The notes beneath the pieces are model-generated. The model worked only from the letters and a program-made list of their open reading frames with translations. It had not been told where the DNA came from and did not search any database. From the NCBI GenBank assembly GCA_045637095.1, contig JAZTYX010000045.1, positions 1 to 59,603 of the forward strand: 59,603 nt of DNA, read 5' to 3'. This document shows, piece by piece, positions 41,738-50,081 of the stretch. Positions within the stretch are counted from its first letter, which is position 1. Each line of letters starts with the position of its first letter. The stretch comes from UMGS1649 sp045637095. Lineage in GTDB: Bacteria > Bacillota > Clostridia > TANB77 > CAG-465. Made by a program: the position numbers and the translations under genes.

Positions 41738-44079
41738 TGTCAAAGACTACCTACCTAATAAATGAGGGGTTAGATAATTTAAGCAAGCATAAAGGCAAAA
41801 CAATTTCAACAATGTTAATAATATGTGCAACAATGCTTATTCTTGGAGTTTTTATTCTTTTGTTTATAAACATAGATAAGAATGTAACTTCTATAACAGA
41901 AAACCAAGGACTTCAAGCTTTCATAGACGATAACGTTTTTGAAAAGGATATAAACAATCTAGCTAAAAAAGTTAAAGAAGTAGCAAATGTAAAAGAACTA
42001 AAATATATGGACAAAGCAGCAGCTCTAGAAGATGCAAAGAATACATTAAAAGAATACGAATATCTTTTAGAAGGGATGGAAAATTCAAATCCTTTCCCAC
42101 GTTCGTTCATAATAACTTTTGAGAACTTAACAAGCACAGAAGAAGTAAAAAAAGCGATAGAAAATATTGATGGAATATATAAGGTAAGTTATAACGAAAA
42201 GGTTATAAACGCAGTTGTAACAGTATCTAGAATAGTAAATTATATAATATTATCTATAGGTGCTGTGATGATGGTAATTTCTATATTCATATTAGCAAAT
42301 ACAATTAAGTTAGCTATATATGCAAGTAAAAGAGATTTATACATAATGAAATATATGGGTGCGACTCAGAACTTTATAAGAACACCTTTTGTTGTAGAAG
42401 GAATGTCTCTTGGAGTAATGTCTGCAGTTATATCTTGGATAGTAGTATCAATAACATATTCGGTAGCATACAGATATTTACCGAAAGTAGGCGAAGAATT
42501 AGGTGTGTTTGGTTTTGTTGGATATTCTGAAATGTGGAGTACAATACTTATAGCATTTGCGGGACTAGGAATATTAATGGGTGTTTTAGGAAGTTTAATT
42601 GCAACAAAGAGATACTTAAAAGAATGTACACCAACTAAACCAAGCAAAAACTTAACATATACAACAATAAAAAATGATGATGGAACAGAAACAAGAATAA
42701 GTGAGACTTCTAAAGAAAGAAAAGATAGACTTGCTTATGAGAAAAGACAGGCTCAAGTGGAATTTGATAGAAAAAGACAAGAATTAAAAAGAGCAGAATT
42801 AGATAAAAAACAAGAAGATAAAAAACAAAAAGAAGAGTTTAAGAAGCAAAGAAAAGCGAGACGTTTGTCTATACTTTTAATAGCTCTTACATTATCTTCT
42901 GTACTTTCTCCATTTGCTACAGTAATAGCTAAAAGTACGCAAGATAAGATAGACGAACTTGACGGCCAAGTATCTGAGGCTGCTAAAGAATATAGTCAAA
43001 TTACAAAAGATATAAGTATATATGAAGGCCAAATAGCAGATCTAGATAAAGAAATGGTAAAGTATGAGGATGAAATTGTAACTCTAACAGAACAAGCAAA
43101 TATAGCTAGAGCAGAGTATCAAGAAATAGATGCAGAGCTACAATCAGTATCAAAAACATATGCTGAAGCAGAAGATAGATTAAATGCAAGACTTAGAAGT
43201 CTTTATGAAAACGGTTTTGTAAATATGTGGGAAGTTCTTCTATCTGCAGAAAATTTAACAGATTTTGTTGCTAAATATAATGCAATAATAGTTTTAATTA
43301 GAAACGATCAACAAGAACTTGAAGAAATGAATGACCAAAAACAAGTGATTCAAGGGCTAAGAGATGGAGCTGAACTTAGAAAATTACAAATAGAACAAGT
43401 AGAATATGATGTTACAAAATCTAAAGAAGCATTAGAAATGGCTAAGGCTAATAAAAAAGCAAAGTTAAATGAATTAGAAGCTTCTAAAACTAGATTAAAT
43501 AAGCTACTTAACGAATTAAAAGCTGAAAAAGCAAAACAAGAAGAAATATTAAGAAAAGAAATTGAAGCAAGTCAAAATTCGGGATTAATATTAAAAGGTG
43601 ATTTTACATGGCCAGCTAAAGGTGCATATTATGTGTCTGCGATATTTAAGGATAAAGAGTATTACAAAGAATTTGGAATAATGCATTATGGTACAGATAT
43701 AGCTAAAAGCGGTGGATGCGATATTCTTGCCGCAGCAGCTGGAAAGGTAATAAAAACGGTAAAGTCTAACTCTGGATATGGAAACTATATATTAATAGAC
43801 CATGGTAAGAAAAATGGTAAGAGCTATGTAACGCTATATGCGCATCTTAAGACGATAAATGTTAGCAAAGGTGAAACTGTTGTTAAAGGTCAAAAAATAG
43901 GTTATATGGGTTCTACAGGCTTCTCAACAGGTACACATTTACACTTTGAAATAAGAGAAAATGGTAATCAAATTAATGCAATGAAATATTATAGCGAACT
44001 TGGTTCAAAAGTAAAATATTTATCATATGGAAAATGGATTACATTCCCATTTAATAATATGGCAAAATATCAAGTGTAA
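41737..44079 (+). CDS. ftsX: FtsX fused to a PcsB/CwlO-like coiled-coil M23 peptidoglycan hydrolase
   Basis: 780 aa in one uninterrupted frame. Residues 1-300 are a complete FtsX: TM1 about 20-46, extracellular loop 48-160, TMs near 165-192, 215-243 and 265-290. Then a cytoplasmic, very basic/acidic linker (300-376, ending KKQRKARR), a fifth hydrophobic segment 377-398 ending FATVIA (a possible signal-peptidase site), an extracellular coiled coil 400-612 like PcsB/CwlO, and an M23 domain 620-755 with zinc/catalytic His/Asp in HYGTD (H650, D654), YAHL (H703) and THLHFE (H734, H736). Normally FtsX and its hydrolase are separate proteins; here they are covalently joined or cut apart after export. 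Confidence 0.93.
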   Translation: MSKTTYLINEGLDNLSKHKGKTISTMLIICATMLILGVFILLFINIDKNVTSITENQGLQAFIDDNVFEKDINNLAKKVKEVANVKELKYMDKAAALEDAKNTLKEYEYLLEGMENSNPFPRSFIITFENLTSTEEVKKAIENIDGIYKVSYNEKVINAVVTVSRIVNYIILSIGAVMMVISIFILANTIKLAIYASKRDLYIMKYMGATQNFIRTPFVVEGMSLGVMSAVISWIVVSITYSVAYRYLPKVGEELGVFGFVGYSEMWSTILIAFAGLGILMGVLGSLIATKRYLKECTPTKPSKNLTYTTIKNDDGTETRISETSKERKDRLAYEKRQAQVEFDRKRQELKRAELDKKQEDKKQKEEFKKQRKARRLSILLIALTLSSVLSPFATVIAKSTQDKIDELDGQVSEAAKEYSQITKDISIYEGQIADLDKEMVKYEDEIVTLTEQANIARAEYQEIDAELQSVSKTYAEAEDRLNARLRSLYENGFVNMWEVLLSAENLTDFVAKYNAIIVLIRNDQQELEEMNDQKQVIQGLRDGAELRKLQIEQVEYDVTKSKEALEMAKANKKAKLNELEASKTRLNKLLNELKAEKAKQEEILRKEIEASQNSGLILKGDFTWPAKGAYYVSAIFKDKEYYKEFGIMHYGTDIAKSGGCDILAAAAGKVIKTVKSNSGYGNYILIDHGKKNGKSYVTLYAHLKTINVSKGETVVKGQKIGYMGSTGFSTGTHLHFEIRENGNQINAMKYYSELGSKVKYLSYGKWITFPFNNMAKYQV

Positions 44080-44121
44080 TAATAAAATAGTAAAAAAGTT
44101 TTTGTAAAAATAATGTAAACT

Positions 44122-44163
44122 TAAAATGACATACGGTGTGAAAACACGGTATGTCATTTTTAA
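44122..44163 (+). terminator. Terminator of the ftsEX operon
   Basis: Long stem with TAAAATGACATAC against its complement, one G-G mismatch, inner GTG/CAC and an A-rich loop. Confidence 0.88.
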
Positions 44164-44186
44164 TAAGTGCCTAAATCACGTTTTTT

Positions 44187-44193
44187 TGTCGAA
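44187..44193 (+). promoter_or_regulatory. Spo0A-box-like element upstream of the Tad-like operon
   Basis: A perfect TGTCGAA, 18 bp before the -35 hexamer, preceded by T6. It is the same element as at 20276 and 59330. Confidence 0.5.
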
Positions 44194-44211
44194 TATTGCG
44201 ACCGATTTTTC

Positions 44212-44240
44212 TTGACACTAGTGTAACTGCGTGTTAAATT
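44212..44240 (+). promoter_or_regulatory. Promoter of the Tad-like operon
   Basis: TTGACA, 17 bp, TAAATT. Expected transcription start is near 44247, at the AGGAGGTG ribosome site, the same very short leader as in the T4SS-like operon. Confidence 0.65.
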
Positions 44241-44269
44241 TTTTGCAGGAGGTGACAGACATTTATGGC

Positions 44270-45070
44270 GTGATATACATGCTCCTTTTAGTAATAATTT
44301 TTAATCTAATTACAATATTAACAGTTCGTATTAGAGGAAAACAAATTTTATCCAATAAAAAAAATAATATTCCCAAAACACCAAAATGTATAAGAGAATA
44401 TTTATCTAAAGTTGAATCTAAATTATCTAGTCTAAATTATCCATACAAATTAACAAAGAAAAAATATTTAATCATAAAATATTTGTGTTCAACAATTATC
44501 TTTTTAATTTCATTTATAAACTACAAAACAATAAAAGTACCACTAATACTTTTAATAGTTGTATTTTTTATTCCGGATTATTTAATCTATTCGTATATCA
44601 AAAAAGAAAAACAAATTTTAATAGGAGAATTAACTGGTATAGTTTCTTCGTTAATTCTTTCTCTTACAGCATTTTCACCATTTAGCAAATCATTAGAATT
44701 AGCTGGTAAAAATGTAAAACACAAAAGGTTTAAGGAAGCGTATGTTACTTTTACAAAAACATATGTGATGAATGGATACAATCTTAAAGAGGCGTCGAGA
44801 ATTCTTAAGAATAAATTTAATAGTTATGAACTTACACTTTTTCTAACCACACTAATGCAAAGTGAAAATGAAGGAGAGATTATAGAAAGTTTAGAAAGAT
44901 ACAAAGAAGTGTTAGAAATAAATTATTTTAAATATCTAAAACGAAAAGGAGCAATAAAAACATTGTATGTTACATTAGGAATGATAGTATCGTTAATTAA
45001 TTTAGTTCTTGTTGTAATGTACCCAATAATTATGCAAGTGTTTAATAACTTGCAATTAATATTTGCTTAA
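44270..45070 (+). CDS. T2SSF/TadC-like pilus assembly membrane protein
   Basis: 266 aa if it starts at the GTG at 44270; the frame is open upstream to 44231, but that lies before the promoter's expected start. Hydrophobic segments: two near the N-terminus, one pair at about 75-105 and two at the C-terminus, with a cytoplasmic helical bundle between (ILSLTAFSPFSKSLELAG, ASRILKNKFNSYELTLFL, ESLERYKEVLEINYF). This is the GspF/TadB/TadC layout. Such proteins form the inner-membrane platform on which pilins are assembled. First gene of the operon 44270-49300. Confidence 0.65.
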   Translation: MIYMLLLVIIFNLITILTVRIRGKQILSNKKNNIPKTPKCIREYLSKVESKLSSLNYPYKLTKKKYLIIKYLCSTIIFLISFINYKTIKVPLILLIVVFFIPDYLIYSYIKKEKQILIGELTGIVSSLILSLTAFSPFSKSLELAGKNVKHKRFKEAYVTFTKTYVMNGYNLKEASRILKNKFNSYELTLFLTTLMQSENEGEIIESLERYKEVLEINYFKYLKRKGAIKTLYVTLGMIVSLINLVLVVMYPIIMQVFNNLQLIFA

Positions 45071-45086
45071 TATAGGAGGAAAAAAT

Positions 45087-45296
45087 ATGAAAAAATTAGC
45101 ATATATAAAATCAATAATAAAATCAAAAAACAAAATAAACAGTAAGAGAGGATCTGAACTTGCGGAGACAGTGTTAATAACATCAATTATGATGGTTCTT
45201 GTTGTTACAATATTCTATCCGCAAATGCAAACAATATTTACTAGTGCCATGACTAAGATGGGAACATGGTTAGACGAAATGTTAGCGTTAATATAG
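45087..45296 (+). CDS. Type IV/Flp-like prepilin
   Basis: 69 aa from the ATG at 45087 with AGGAGG upstream. A basic leader (KKLAYIKSIIKSKNKINSKR) is followed by G-SELAE, a prepilin peptidase site with Glu at +5, then a hydrophobic helix (TVLITSIMMVLVVTIF) and a short amphipathic tail. Size and motif fit an Flp-type major pilin or pseudopilin. No prepilin peptidase gene is visible in this window. Confidence 0.65.
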   Translation: MKKLAYIKSIIKSKNKINSKRGSELAETVLITSIMMVLVVTIFYPQMQTIFTSAMTKMGTWLDEMLALI

Positions 45297-45297
45297 T

Positions 45298-45957
45298 ATG
45301 TCGAAAGTAAAAAAGATATTAATATCTGCTGCAATTTCATTAGTTATATTGTTAATAGCAACATACATAGTAAATTTTAATCAAAATAAAAATATAGTAG
45401 AAATTCCAGTTGTTTTAACCAATATTAAAGAGGGTTTATCTTTAGATAGAATAGAATATTTGAAAGTTAAGATTAACGGTGTAGACAAGAAAATATTTAA
45501 TGATATCCCAAGCAAACAAGATATAAAAAGTGGAGTAGCAAATAAAATGCTAAACGTTGGTGAAATTTTGCTTAAGAATAAAATTATTTCTAAAGAAGAG
45601 TATTTAGCTAAAGTCAAAGATACAGAAATTATATCTCTTCCAATAAAAGGAGCAACCGAAGGTGTTTCATATAAGTTAAAAAAGGAAGATAAAATAAATG
45701 TATATTATACAGCAAAGAAAAAAGCGGTAGATGAAATATTGAAAACTAAAATAAAAGTGTATAGCACAAACAAAGAAGAAACAATGGTTACATGCTTATT
45801 GTTTCAAAATGTAGAAGTTATCGCATTAACAAACAATATGGGCGTTGAGACAACGGATGGAACTGCAACTAACATATTAGTAAGGCTAAAATCAGATGAT
45901 GTATTAATGGTTGCTAACTTAAAAGAACAAGGAGTGTTTACGTATTCTTTAATTTAG
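45298..45957 (+). CDS. CpaB/RcpC-like SAF-domain protein
   Basis: 219 aa. N-terminal membrane helix (about 6-24), then a SAF-like segment (EIPVVLTNIKEGLSLDRIEY, ... VANKMLNVGEILLKNKII) and a beta-rich C-terminal region (EIISLPIKGATEGVSYKLKKED). CpaB/RcpC proteins are periplasmic or wall-zone parts of Tad pilus machines. Starts 1 bp after the pilin gene. Confidence 0.7.
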   Translation: MSKVKKILISAAISLVILLIATYIVNFNQNKNIVEIPVVLTNIKEGLSLDRIEYLKVKINGVDKKIFNDIPSKQDIKSGVANKMLNVGEILLKNKIISKEEYLAKVKDTEIISLPIKGATEGVSYKLKKEDKINVYYTAKKKAVDEILKTKIKVYSTNKEETMVTCLLFQNVEVIALTNNMGVETTDGTATNILVRLKSDDVLMVANLKEQGVFTYSLI

Positions 45958-45969
45958 GAGGTGGATAGT

Positions 45970-46362
45970 GTGGATATATTAATAGTTATAGATAAAAAAG
46001 ACAAGAAAAAGTTTATAAAAAGAGCGGAAGAAATAAAACACATGTTAAAGGAACGAAGGGTGAGAGTAAAAGATGATATAACAGATGGAAAATTAGGAGT
46101 AAACAATGCAACATTGTGTTTGCTTTTTTCTAATGATGCAGGCTATGTGAAAGAAATATGTGTAAGCAAAAAGTTGGATGCTATTTGTATTACGAGTAGG
46201 CTTGAAACAGCATATATCTTAGAAATTTTGGAAAAGGTAAAAGATATACATTTTCTTAATACATCTACGGAAGAAATATGCGAAAGAATATTAAGTTATA
46301 TTAATTTAATTGAAAATAGAAAGAAGTGTATGAAAAATGAATTTTACTTTAAAGAAAAATAG
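45970..46362 (+). CDS. Receiver/flavodoxin-like alpha-beta protein
   Basis: 130 aa from a GTG at 45970 with AGGAGGTG upstream. The strand/helix pattern MDILIVIDKKDKKKFIKRAE, TLCLLFSNDAGYVKEIC, LDAICITSRLETAYILEIL, DIHFLNTSTEEICERIL suggests a receiver-like Rossmann fold, as in the N-terminus of CpaE, but no phospho-acceptor Asp is clear. It lies between the CpaB-like gene and a membrane-anchored unknown. Role inferred from position only. Confidence 0.5.
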   Translation: MDILIVIDKKDKKKFIKRAEEIKHMLKERRVRVKDDITDGKLGVNNATLCLLFSNDAGYVKEICVSKKLDAICITSRLETAYILEILEKVKDIHFLNTSTEEICERILSYINLIENRKKCMKNEFYFKEK

Positions 46363-46879
46363 AGCCCTTTGGCTAACAGCTTTTTTAATAATAAGTTTTT
46401 TTATATGTGTATCGTTAATTATGAATGCAAACGGTAAAACTAATAATGATGACGAAGGTGTTGTAGAAACTATTGATTTAAGTAAGTTTGAAATAAACAA
46501 CAGAGCAAAATTAGTTAAGGACAAAACGGTATATATTGGAGAAAACTTAAAGGAACTAGAAAATTCTTTTTATGATATTAAAATATCCACTATAAATAAC
46601 ACGCTGGAAGTAACATTAAATAAACTTTGGCAAACTAAATGGGATAAAGATTATATAGAAGATAAATATCTAATAGAAATAGTAAAATGTATAGTTAATA
46701 CATTAGAAATAGACAGTGTTAAAGAGGATGTGGAGTATGAATTATACAAATACATTAAGCAGAATTTTATAAAAGTCAAGAACAAGGAAAGCGTAGAAAA
46801 ATTAGAATTGGAAAGTATTATAGTAAATGCAGAACATAAAGAAGGAGAATGTGTTCTATATATTAAAAAGGAAGTATAA
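46337..46879 (+). CDS. Single-span membrane protein of the Tad-like operon
   Basis: 180 aa, overlapping the previous gene by 26 bases. One membrane segment at about 11-29 (LWLTAFLIISFFICVSLIM); the rest is extracytoplasmic, helical and charged (LEVTLNKLWQTKWDKDYIED, ELESIIVNAEHKEGECVLYI). Not recognised. Probably a bitopic structural part. Confidence 0.6.
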   Translation: MNFTLKKNRALWLTAFLIISFFICVSLIMNANGKTNNDDEGVVETIDLSKFEINNRAKLVKDKTVYIGENLKELENSFYDIKISTINNTLEVTLNKLWQTKWDKDYIEDKYLIEIVKCIVNTLEIDSVKEDVEYELYKYIKQNFIKVKNKESVEKLELESIIVNAEHKEGECVLYIKKEV

Positions 46880-48468
46880 TGATGAAAAATAGAATAATTA
46901 AAATATTAGTTTTTGCGTTAGTGATTTGCAGTATAAATAAGATTTATGCTTTGACGGATGATTTTATATTTACTATAGAAACTGTTGGAATTCCTAGGTA
47001 TAACTCATACGGGAAAGAAATAAGTGAAGATGTATATATCGCATATAATATTTTTGCATATTCTGAACCGCATAAAATATCTAGTAATAATCAACGATGG
47101 AAGAATTCGAAATATGGTTATTGGGCCAAAGGAAAAGGTAGATACACTGGAAGCGGAACTAGAGGGGAATACTATGTAATAGGCTATACATATAGCGGTG
47201 AAGAAATTTTTAACTATTATTTTCCTATGGATTCTATTCCAACAACAACTCCAGAATCATGGACCTTTTATACTTACCCCATCGCAGAAGAAAGCTGGCA
47301 AGACACAACTATGTACAAGTATGAAGAACAAATAACACATATGCTTAAATCTAAACTTATGTTTAACGATTTGTCCAGTACTGCAAAAGCAAACAATCCG
47401 CAATATATTAAAGAATATAATATAACTGCTGAAGAAATAGGAAAGAAAAAAGCAAGACTAGAAACAGCAGCAACATGGAGAACATACGGCATGATTTCTA
47501 CTCGTAGAAAAATATCTGGAGTAATATATAAGCAAGTGTACTTGGTAAAACCGATGGCAGCAGATGCAGAAGTGAAAGTGTCGTTAGATGTAAAAGATAA
47601 CTATATATTAACTGAAGATAACGATGAGTTATTAATTCCAATAACTTATAGTGCAGAAATATTAAATATGACAGGTTATGCTAATGAGAAACATGTAAAA
47701 GAAATTAAAACCATGGTATATGTAGATGGAGAAAAATTAGATGAAATAAGTGGCAGTAAAATTACAAAAGTGGGCGGAGAATATATGCTTGTAATAACTA
47801 GAGATAATTACCCCCAAACCCCGGAAAAAATAATAACAGTAACTGTAGATGGATATATGCACACAGAATTTGCAGTTGACGGACTCATGAGAGATAGTAT
47901 AAGCAAAAGCATCACTTTAACAATAGAACCGAAGAAAATATCCCCCTTAAATGATATAAACTTCGCTGTATTAGGAAAACAGAATAATACAATGGTTGTA
48001 AGTTCGCTAGCCCAAAACATCGAGACTAATTTACAAGAAACTATAGGTTTTATAGAAGCTGGTAGGACATTAGCAGTAAAGCTAGATTTATCGGTGGATA
48101 ATGTGGAAAACATAGAAGCTAAATTAAGCGAAAAGAACATAAACATCAATAAGTTAGTTGAAACAAAAAATACTATGATATTAGGGATAAATATTCCAGA
48201 AGAGATTGAAACCACCCTTTATGGTGAAGATAGTTTGCGTGAAGAATGTAATAACTATTTTAGTATAAATAAAGCGGACGTAGGAAGTAGAAAAAGAGAA
48301 CCATATGTCTTAAAAATAATAGTAAACTACTTGGGTAGGCAACATATAGAAGAAGTAAAAATAGATATATTAGATACATTTCTTTCTAATATGAATAGTG
48401 AAACACATGTAACAAATAGTGCAGGAGCAAACACTAAAATGAATCTAAATATGTGGATGGATTTATGA
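46879..48468 (+). CDS. Large secreted protein of the Tad-like operon
   Basis: 529 aa; ATG-ATG start, overlapping the previous stop by one base. Signal peptide (RIIKILVFALVICSINKIYA), then about 500 residues of extracellular sequence rich in Tyr, Thr and beta-strand patterns: SKYGYWAKGKGRYTGSGTRG, EESWQDTTMYKYEEQITHML, KVSLDVKDNYILTEDNDELL and a C-terminal Ig-like part (YVLKIIVNYLGRQHIEEVKI). No anchor is visible. Candidate tip adhesin, minor pilus component or exported substrate of the system. Confidence 0.65.
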   Translation: MMKNRIIKILVFALVICSINKIYALTDDFIFTIETVGIPRYNSYGKEISEDVYIAYNIFAYSEPHKISSNNQRWKNSKYGYWAKGKGRYTGSGTRGEYYVIGYTYSGEEIFNYYFPMDSIPTTTPESWTFYTYPIAEESWQDTTMYKYEEQITHMLKSKLMFNDLSSTAKANNPQYIKEYNITAEEIGKKKARLETAATWRTYGMISTRRKISGVIYKQVYLVKPMAADAEVKVSLDVKDNYILTEDNDELLIPITYSAEILNMTGYANEKHVKEIKTMVYVDGEKLDEISGSKITKVGGEYMLVITRDNYPQTPEKIITVTVDGYMHTEFAVDGLMRDSISKSITLTIEPKKISPLNDINFAVLGKQNNTMVVSSLAQNIETNLQETIGFIEAGRTLAVKLDLSVDNVENIEAKLSEKNININKLVETKNTMILGINIPEEIETTLYGEDSLREECNNYFSINKADVGSRKREPYVLKIIVNYLGRQHIEEVKIDILDTFLSNMNSETHVTNSAGANTKMNLNMWMDL

Positions 48469-48890
48469 AAAAAGGAATAATAAATATTTGTTTTATGTTC
48501 TTTGGAATCATATTAATATTTATTTTAACATTTGTATATATCTTGCATTTTCAAGTTGGTACAATAATTAAAAATATTAAATCCGATTTGTATTATACGC
48601 TCATGGATGGTATCTTAGAGTTAGATAAAGAGGAATTATCTTACTCTAAATATAGCGTTAATAATTATGAGTTAGAAAAACGTTTAGAAAAGTGGACTGA
48701 CGAAATTGCTCGAAAAGAAATAAATGTAAAAAATGTTGAAATAAAAGAAATATTAACAGATATGCTAACCGACAAGGCAAAAATAAAGGTAAAGCTAAAA
48801 GTGACATTTATGCCTTTGGTAAAAATTAGAGATAAATTAAGCTTTTACTTAGAAGATGAAATAGATTTAATGTTATTAAAATATAAATAG
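48465..48890 (+). CDS. Small bitopic membrane protein (TadE-like position)
   Basis: 141 aa from the ATG at 48465, which overlaps the upstream stop in an ATGA; the GTG at 48453 is less likely. N-terminal membrane helix (about 5-28) then a charged extracytoplasmic domain (LDKEELSYSKYSVNNYELEK, IKVKLKVTFMPLVKIRDK). TadE/TadG-like minor pilins have this layout, but the motif is not decisive. Confidence 0.55.
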   Translation: MKKGIINICFMFFGIILIFILTFVYILHFQVGTIIKNIKSDLYYTLMDGILELDKEELSYSKYSVNNYELEKRLEKWTDEIARKEINVKNVEIKEILTDMLTDKAKIKVKLKVTFMPLVKIRDKLSFYLEDEIDLMLLKYK

Positions 48891-48898
48891 GAGATAGG

Positions 48899-49300
48899 AT
48901 GAAAAACAAAAAAGGAAACATATCATATATATTAACATTATTGTTTTCTGTTGGTATGTTGTTATTGACAATAATAACAGTAATAAATATGCTTATGCCA
49001 TTTATATGGTATCAAAAACTAGAAAATATAGCATCTAAGTATGTATACATAGTAGAAAGATTTGGATATATAACAGACATGGAGAAAGAGACGATGTTAA
49101 ATGAACTTAAAAATGATGGTTTTGATGTTAGTAAAATCACTTTTGTTTGCCCGGAAAACAGACTTACTTTTGGTGAGCCGTTTGAGTTTAGAATAACATA
49201 TAAATTAAATATAAATAATATAGCTTTTGGTAATGAAATAAAACGTGAAACAAAAGAAATATTGCTTCACGTAAGGAAATATGGGTATTCTAAAATATAA
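48899..49300 (+). CDS. DUF4320/TadE-like pseudopilin
   Basis: 133 aa. A basic leader KNKKG precedes a hydrophobic helix (NISYILTLLFSVGMLLLTII), like a prepilin cleavage site but without Glu at +5. The rest matches the DUF4320 layout: WYQKLENIASKYVYIVERFG, then RLTFGEPFEFRITYKLNINN. DUF4320 proteins occur in Gram-positive mobile-element loci together with Tad-like genes. Its last 34 bases overlap the convergent MecA-like gene. AGGAGAT-like ribosome site. Confidence 0.6.
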   Translation: MKNKKGNISYILTLLFSVGMLLLTIITVINMLMPFIWYQKLENIASKYVYIVERFGYITDMEKETMLNELKNDGFDVSKITFVCPENRLTFGEPFEFRITYKLNINNIAFGNEIKRETKEILLHVRKYGYSKI

Positions 49301-49863
49301 TTAATAGAGGCGTTGCTGAAAAGAAGAGTAGCATGTTCGTTTAATATATCCTTGAGGTATGAGCTAGAAGAATATTTAGATGCATATTCGGAAAGTAGAG
49401 AATAAGACTTAATAAATTGTGTACATCGTATATCCTTTTTGGAAAATAGTAAGAAAAAATTATTATTAAAATAATACAGCGCACATTTAGGTATGTATAG
49501 ATTCTCTAAGCAGGCTGCGTTTGCAAATTTTTTCAAATCGTTTGAATTATTAAAAGTATATATGTTGCTAGAAATTTTATATACAGTAGTTGCATGAGCT
49601 ATTTCGTCTTTACAAGAAACATCAAGCATTTTAGTTATGGTAATAGTGAGCAAATTATCTTCCCTCATAGCTTCAACAAACAATTCATTTGAATCCATTT
49701 CAAATTCTTCGATAAGATGAGTTTCTTCTAATAATTCTAAAAAGAAATCTTCAGCTTTTAGCTTATTTTCTTTAATATCTTTTAATGTAATTTCCTTTTT
49801 TCTTAATTCATCTAAGGTAAGACTAATTTTAGCTTTATTGCTATTTATTCTCTCAACTTTCAA
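49267..49863 (-). CDS. MecA-family adaptor protein
   Basis: 198 aa from a TTG at 49863 with AAAGGAG 8 bases upstream; an in-frame ATG at 49887 precedes that site. The N-terminus follows the MecA pattern: LKVERINSNKAKISLTLDEL, ITLKDIKENKLKAEDFFLEL, then FEMDSNELFVEAM and LLTITITKM. The C-terminal domain (YTFNNSNDLKKFANAACLEN) also fits. MecA targets proteins such as ComK to ClpC for degradation. It overlaps the 3' end of the Tad-like operon tail to tail by 34 bases. Confidence 0.8.
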   Translation of the reverse strand: MKVERINSNKAKISLTLDELRKKEITLKDIKENKLKAEDFFLELLEETHLIEEFEMDSNELFVEAMREDNLLTITITKMLDVSCKDEIAHATTVYKISSNIYTFNNSNDLKKFANAACLENLYIPKCALYYFNNNFFLLFSKKDIRCTQFIKSYSLLSEYASKYSSSSYLKDILNEHATLLFSNASINYILEYPYFLT

Positions 49864-49990
49864 GCCAAAACTCCTTTCAAAAAACAAATTTATATATTAT
49901 ATGAAAAGTAATCTTATATGGTTAATATACAGATATTCTTTTCTTTGAAAAACAAAATTATACAAAAATAAATGCAAAAAATAAAAAAAC

Positions 49991-50019
49991 TTGAAATTAC
50001 ATAACTCTTATGCTATAAT
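49991..50019 (+). promoter_or_regulatory. Promoter of rpsF-ssb-rpsR
   Basis: TTGAAA, 17 bp, TATAAT. Confidence 0.75.
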
Positions 50020-50032
50020 ATCTACGTTAGTT

Positions 50033-50076
50033 TCCTTGCTCTTAACAAAGATTAAGGGCCTAGACCAAGAGGAGGT
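50033..50076 (+). promoter_or_regulatory. Structured leader of rpsF (candidate S6:S18 autoregulatory element)
   Basis: An inner hairpin CTTAA/TTAAG (50041-50056) sits inside an outer CTTG/CAAG pairing (50035-50038 with 50066-50069) that ends at the AGGAGG ribosome site. Firmicutes rpsF leaders often bind the S6:S18 complex; the match here is by position and structure only. Confidence 0.4.
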
Positions 50077-50081
50077 GTAAA

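Noticed and set aside
45299..45305. Fourth TGTCGAA, at the start codon of the CpaB-like gene
   Set aside because: It is explained by the codons ATG TCG AAA and sits inside an operon, so I do not count it as a regulatory box.
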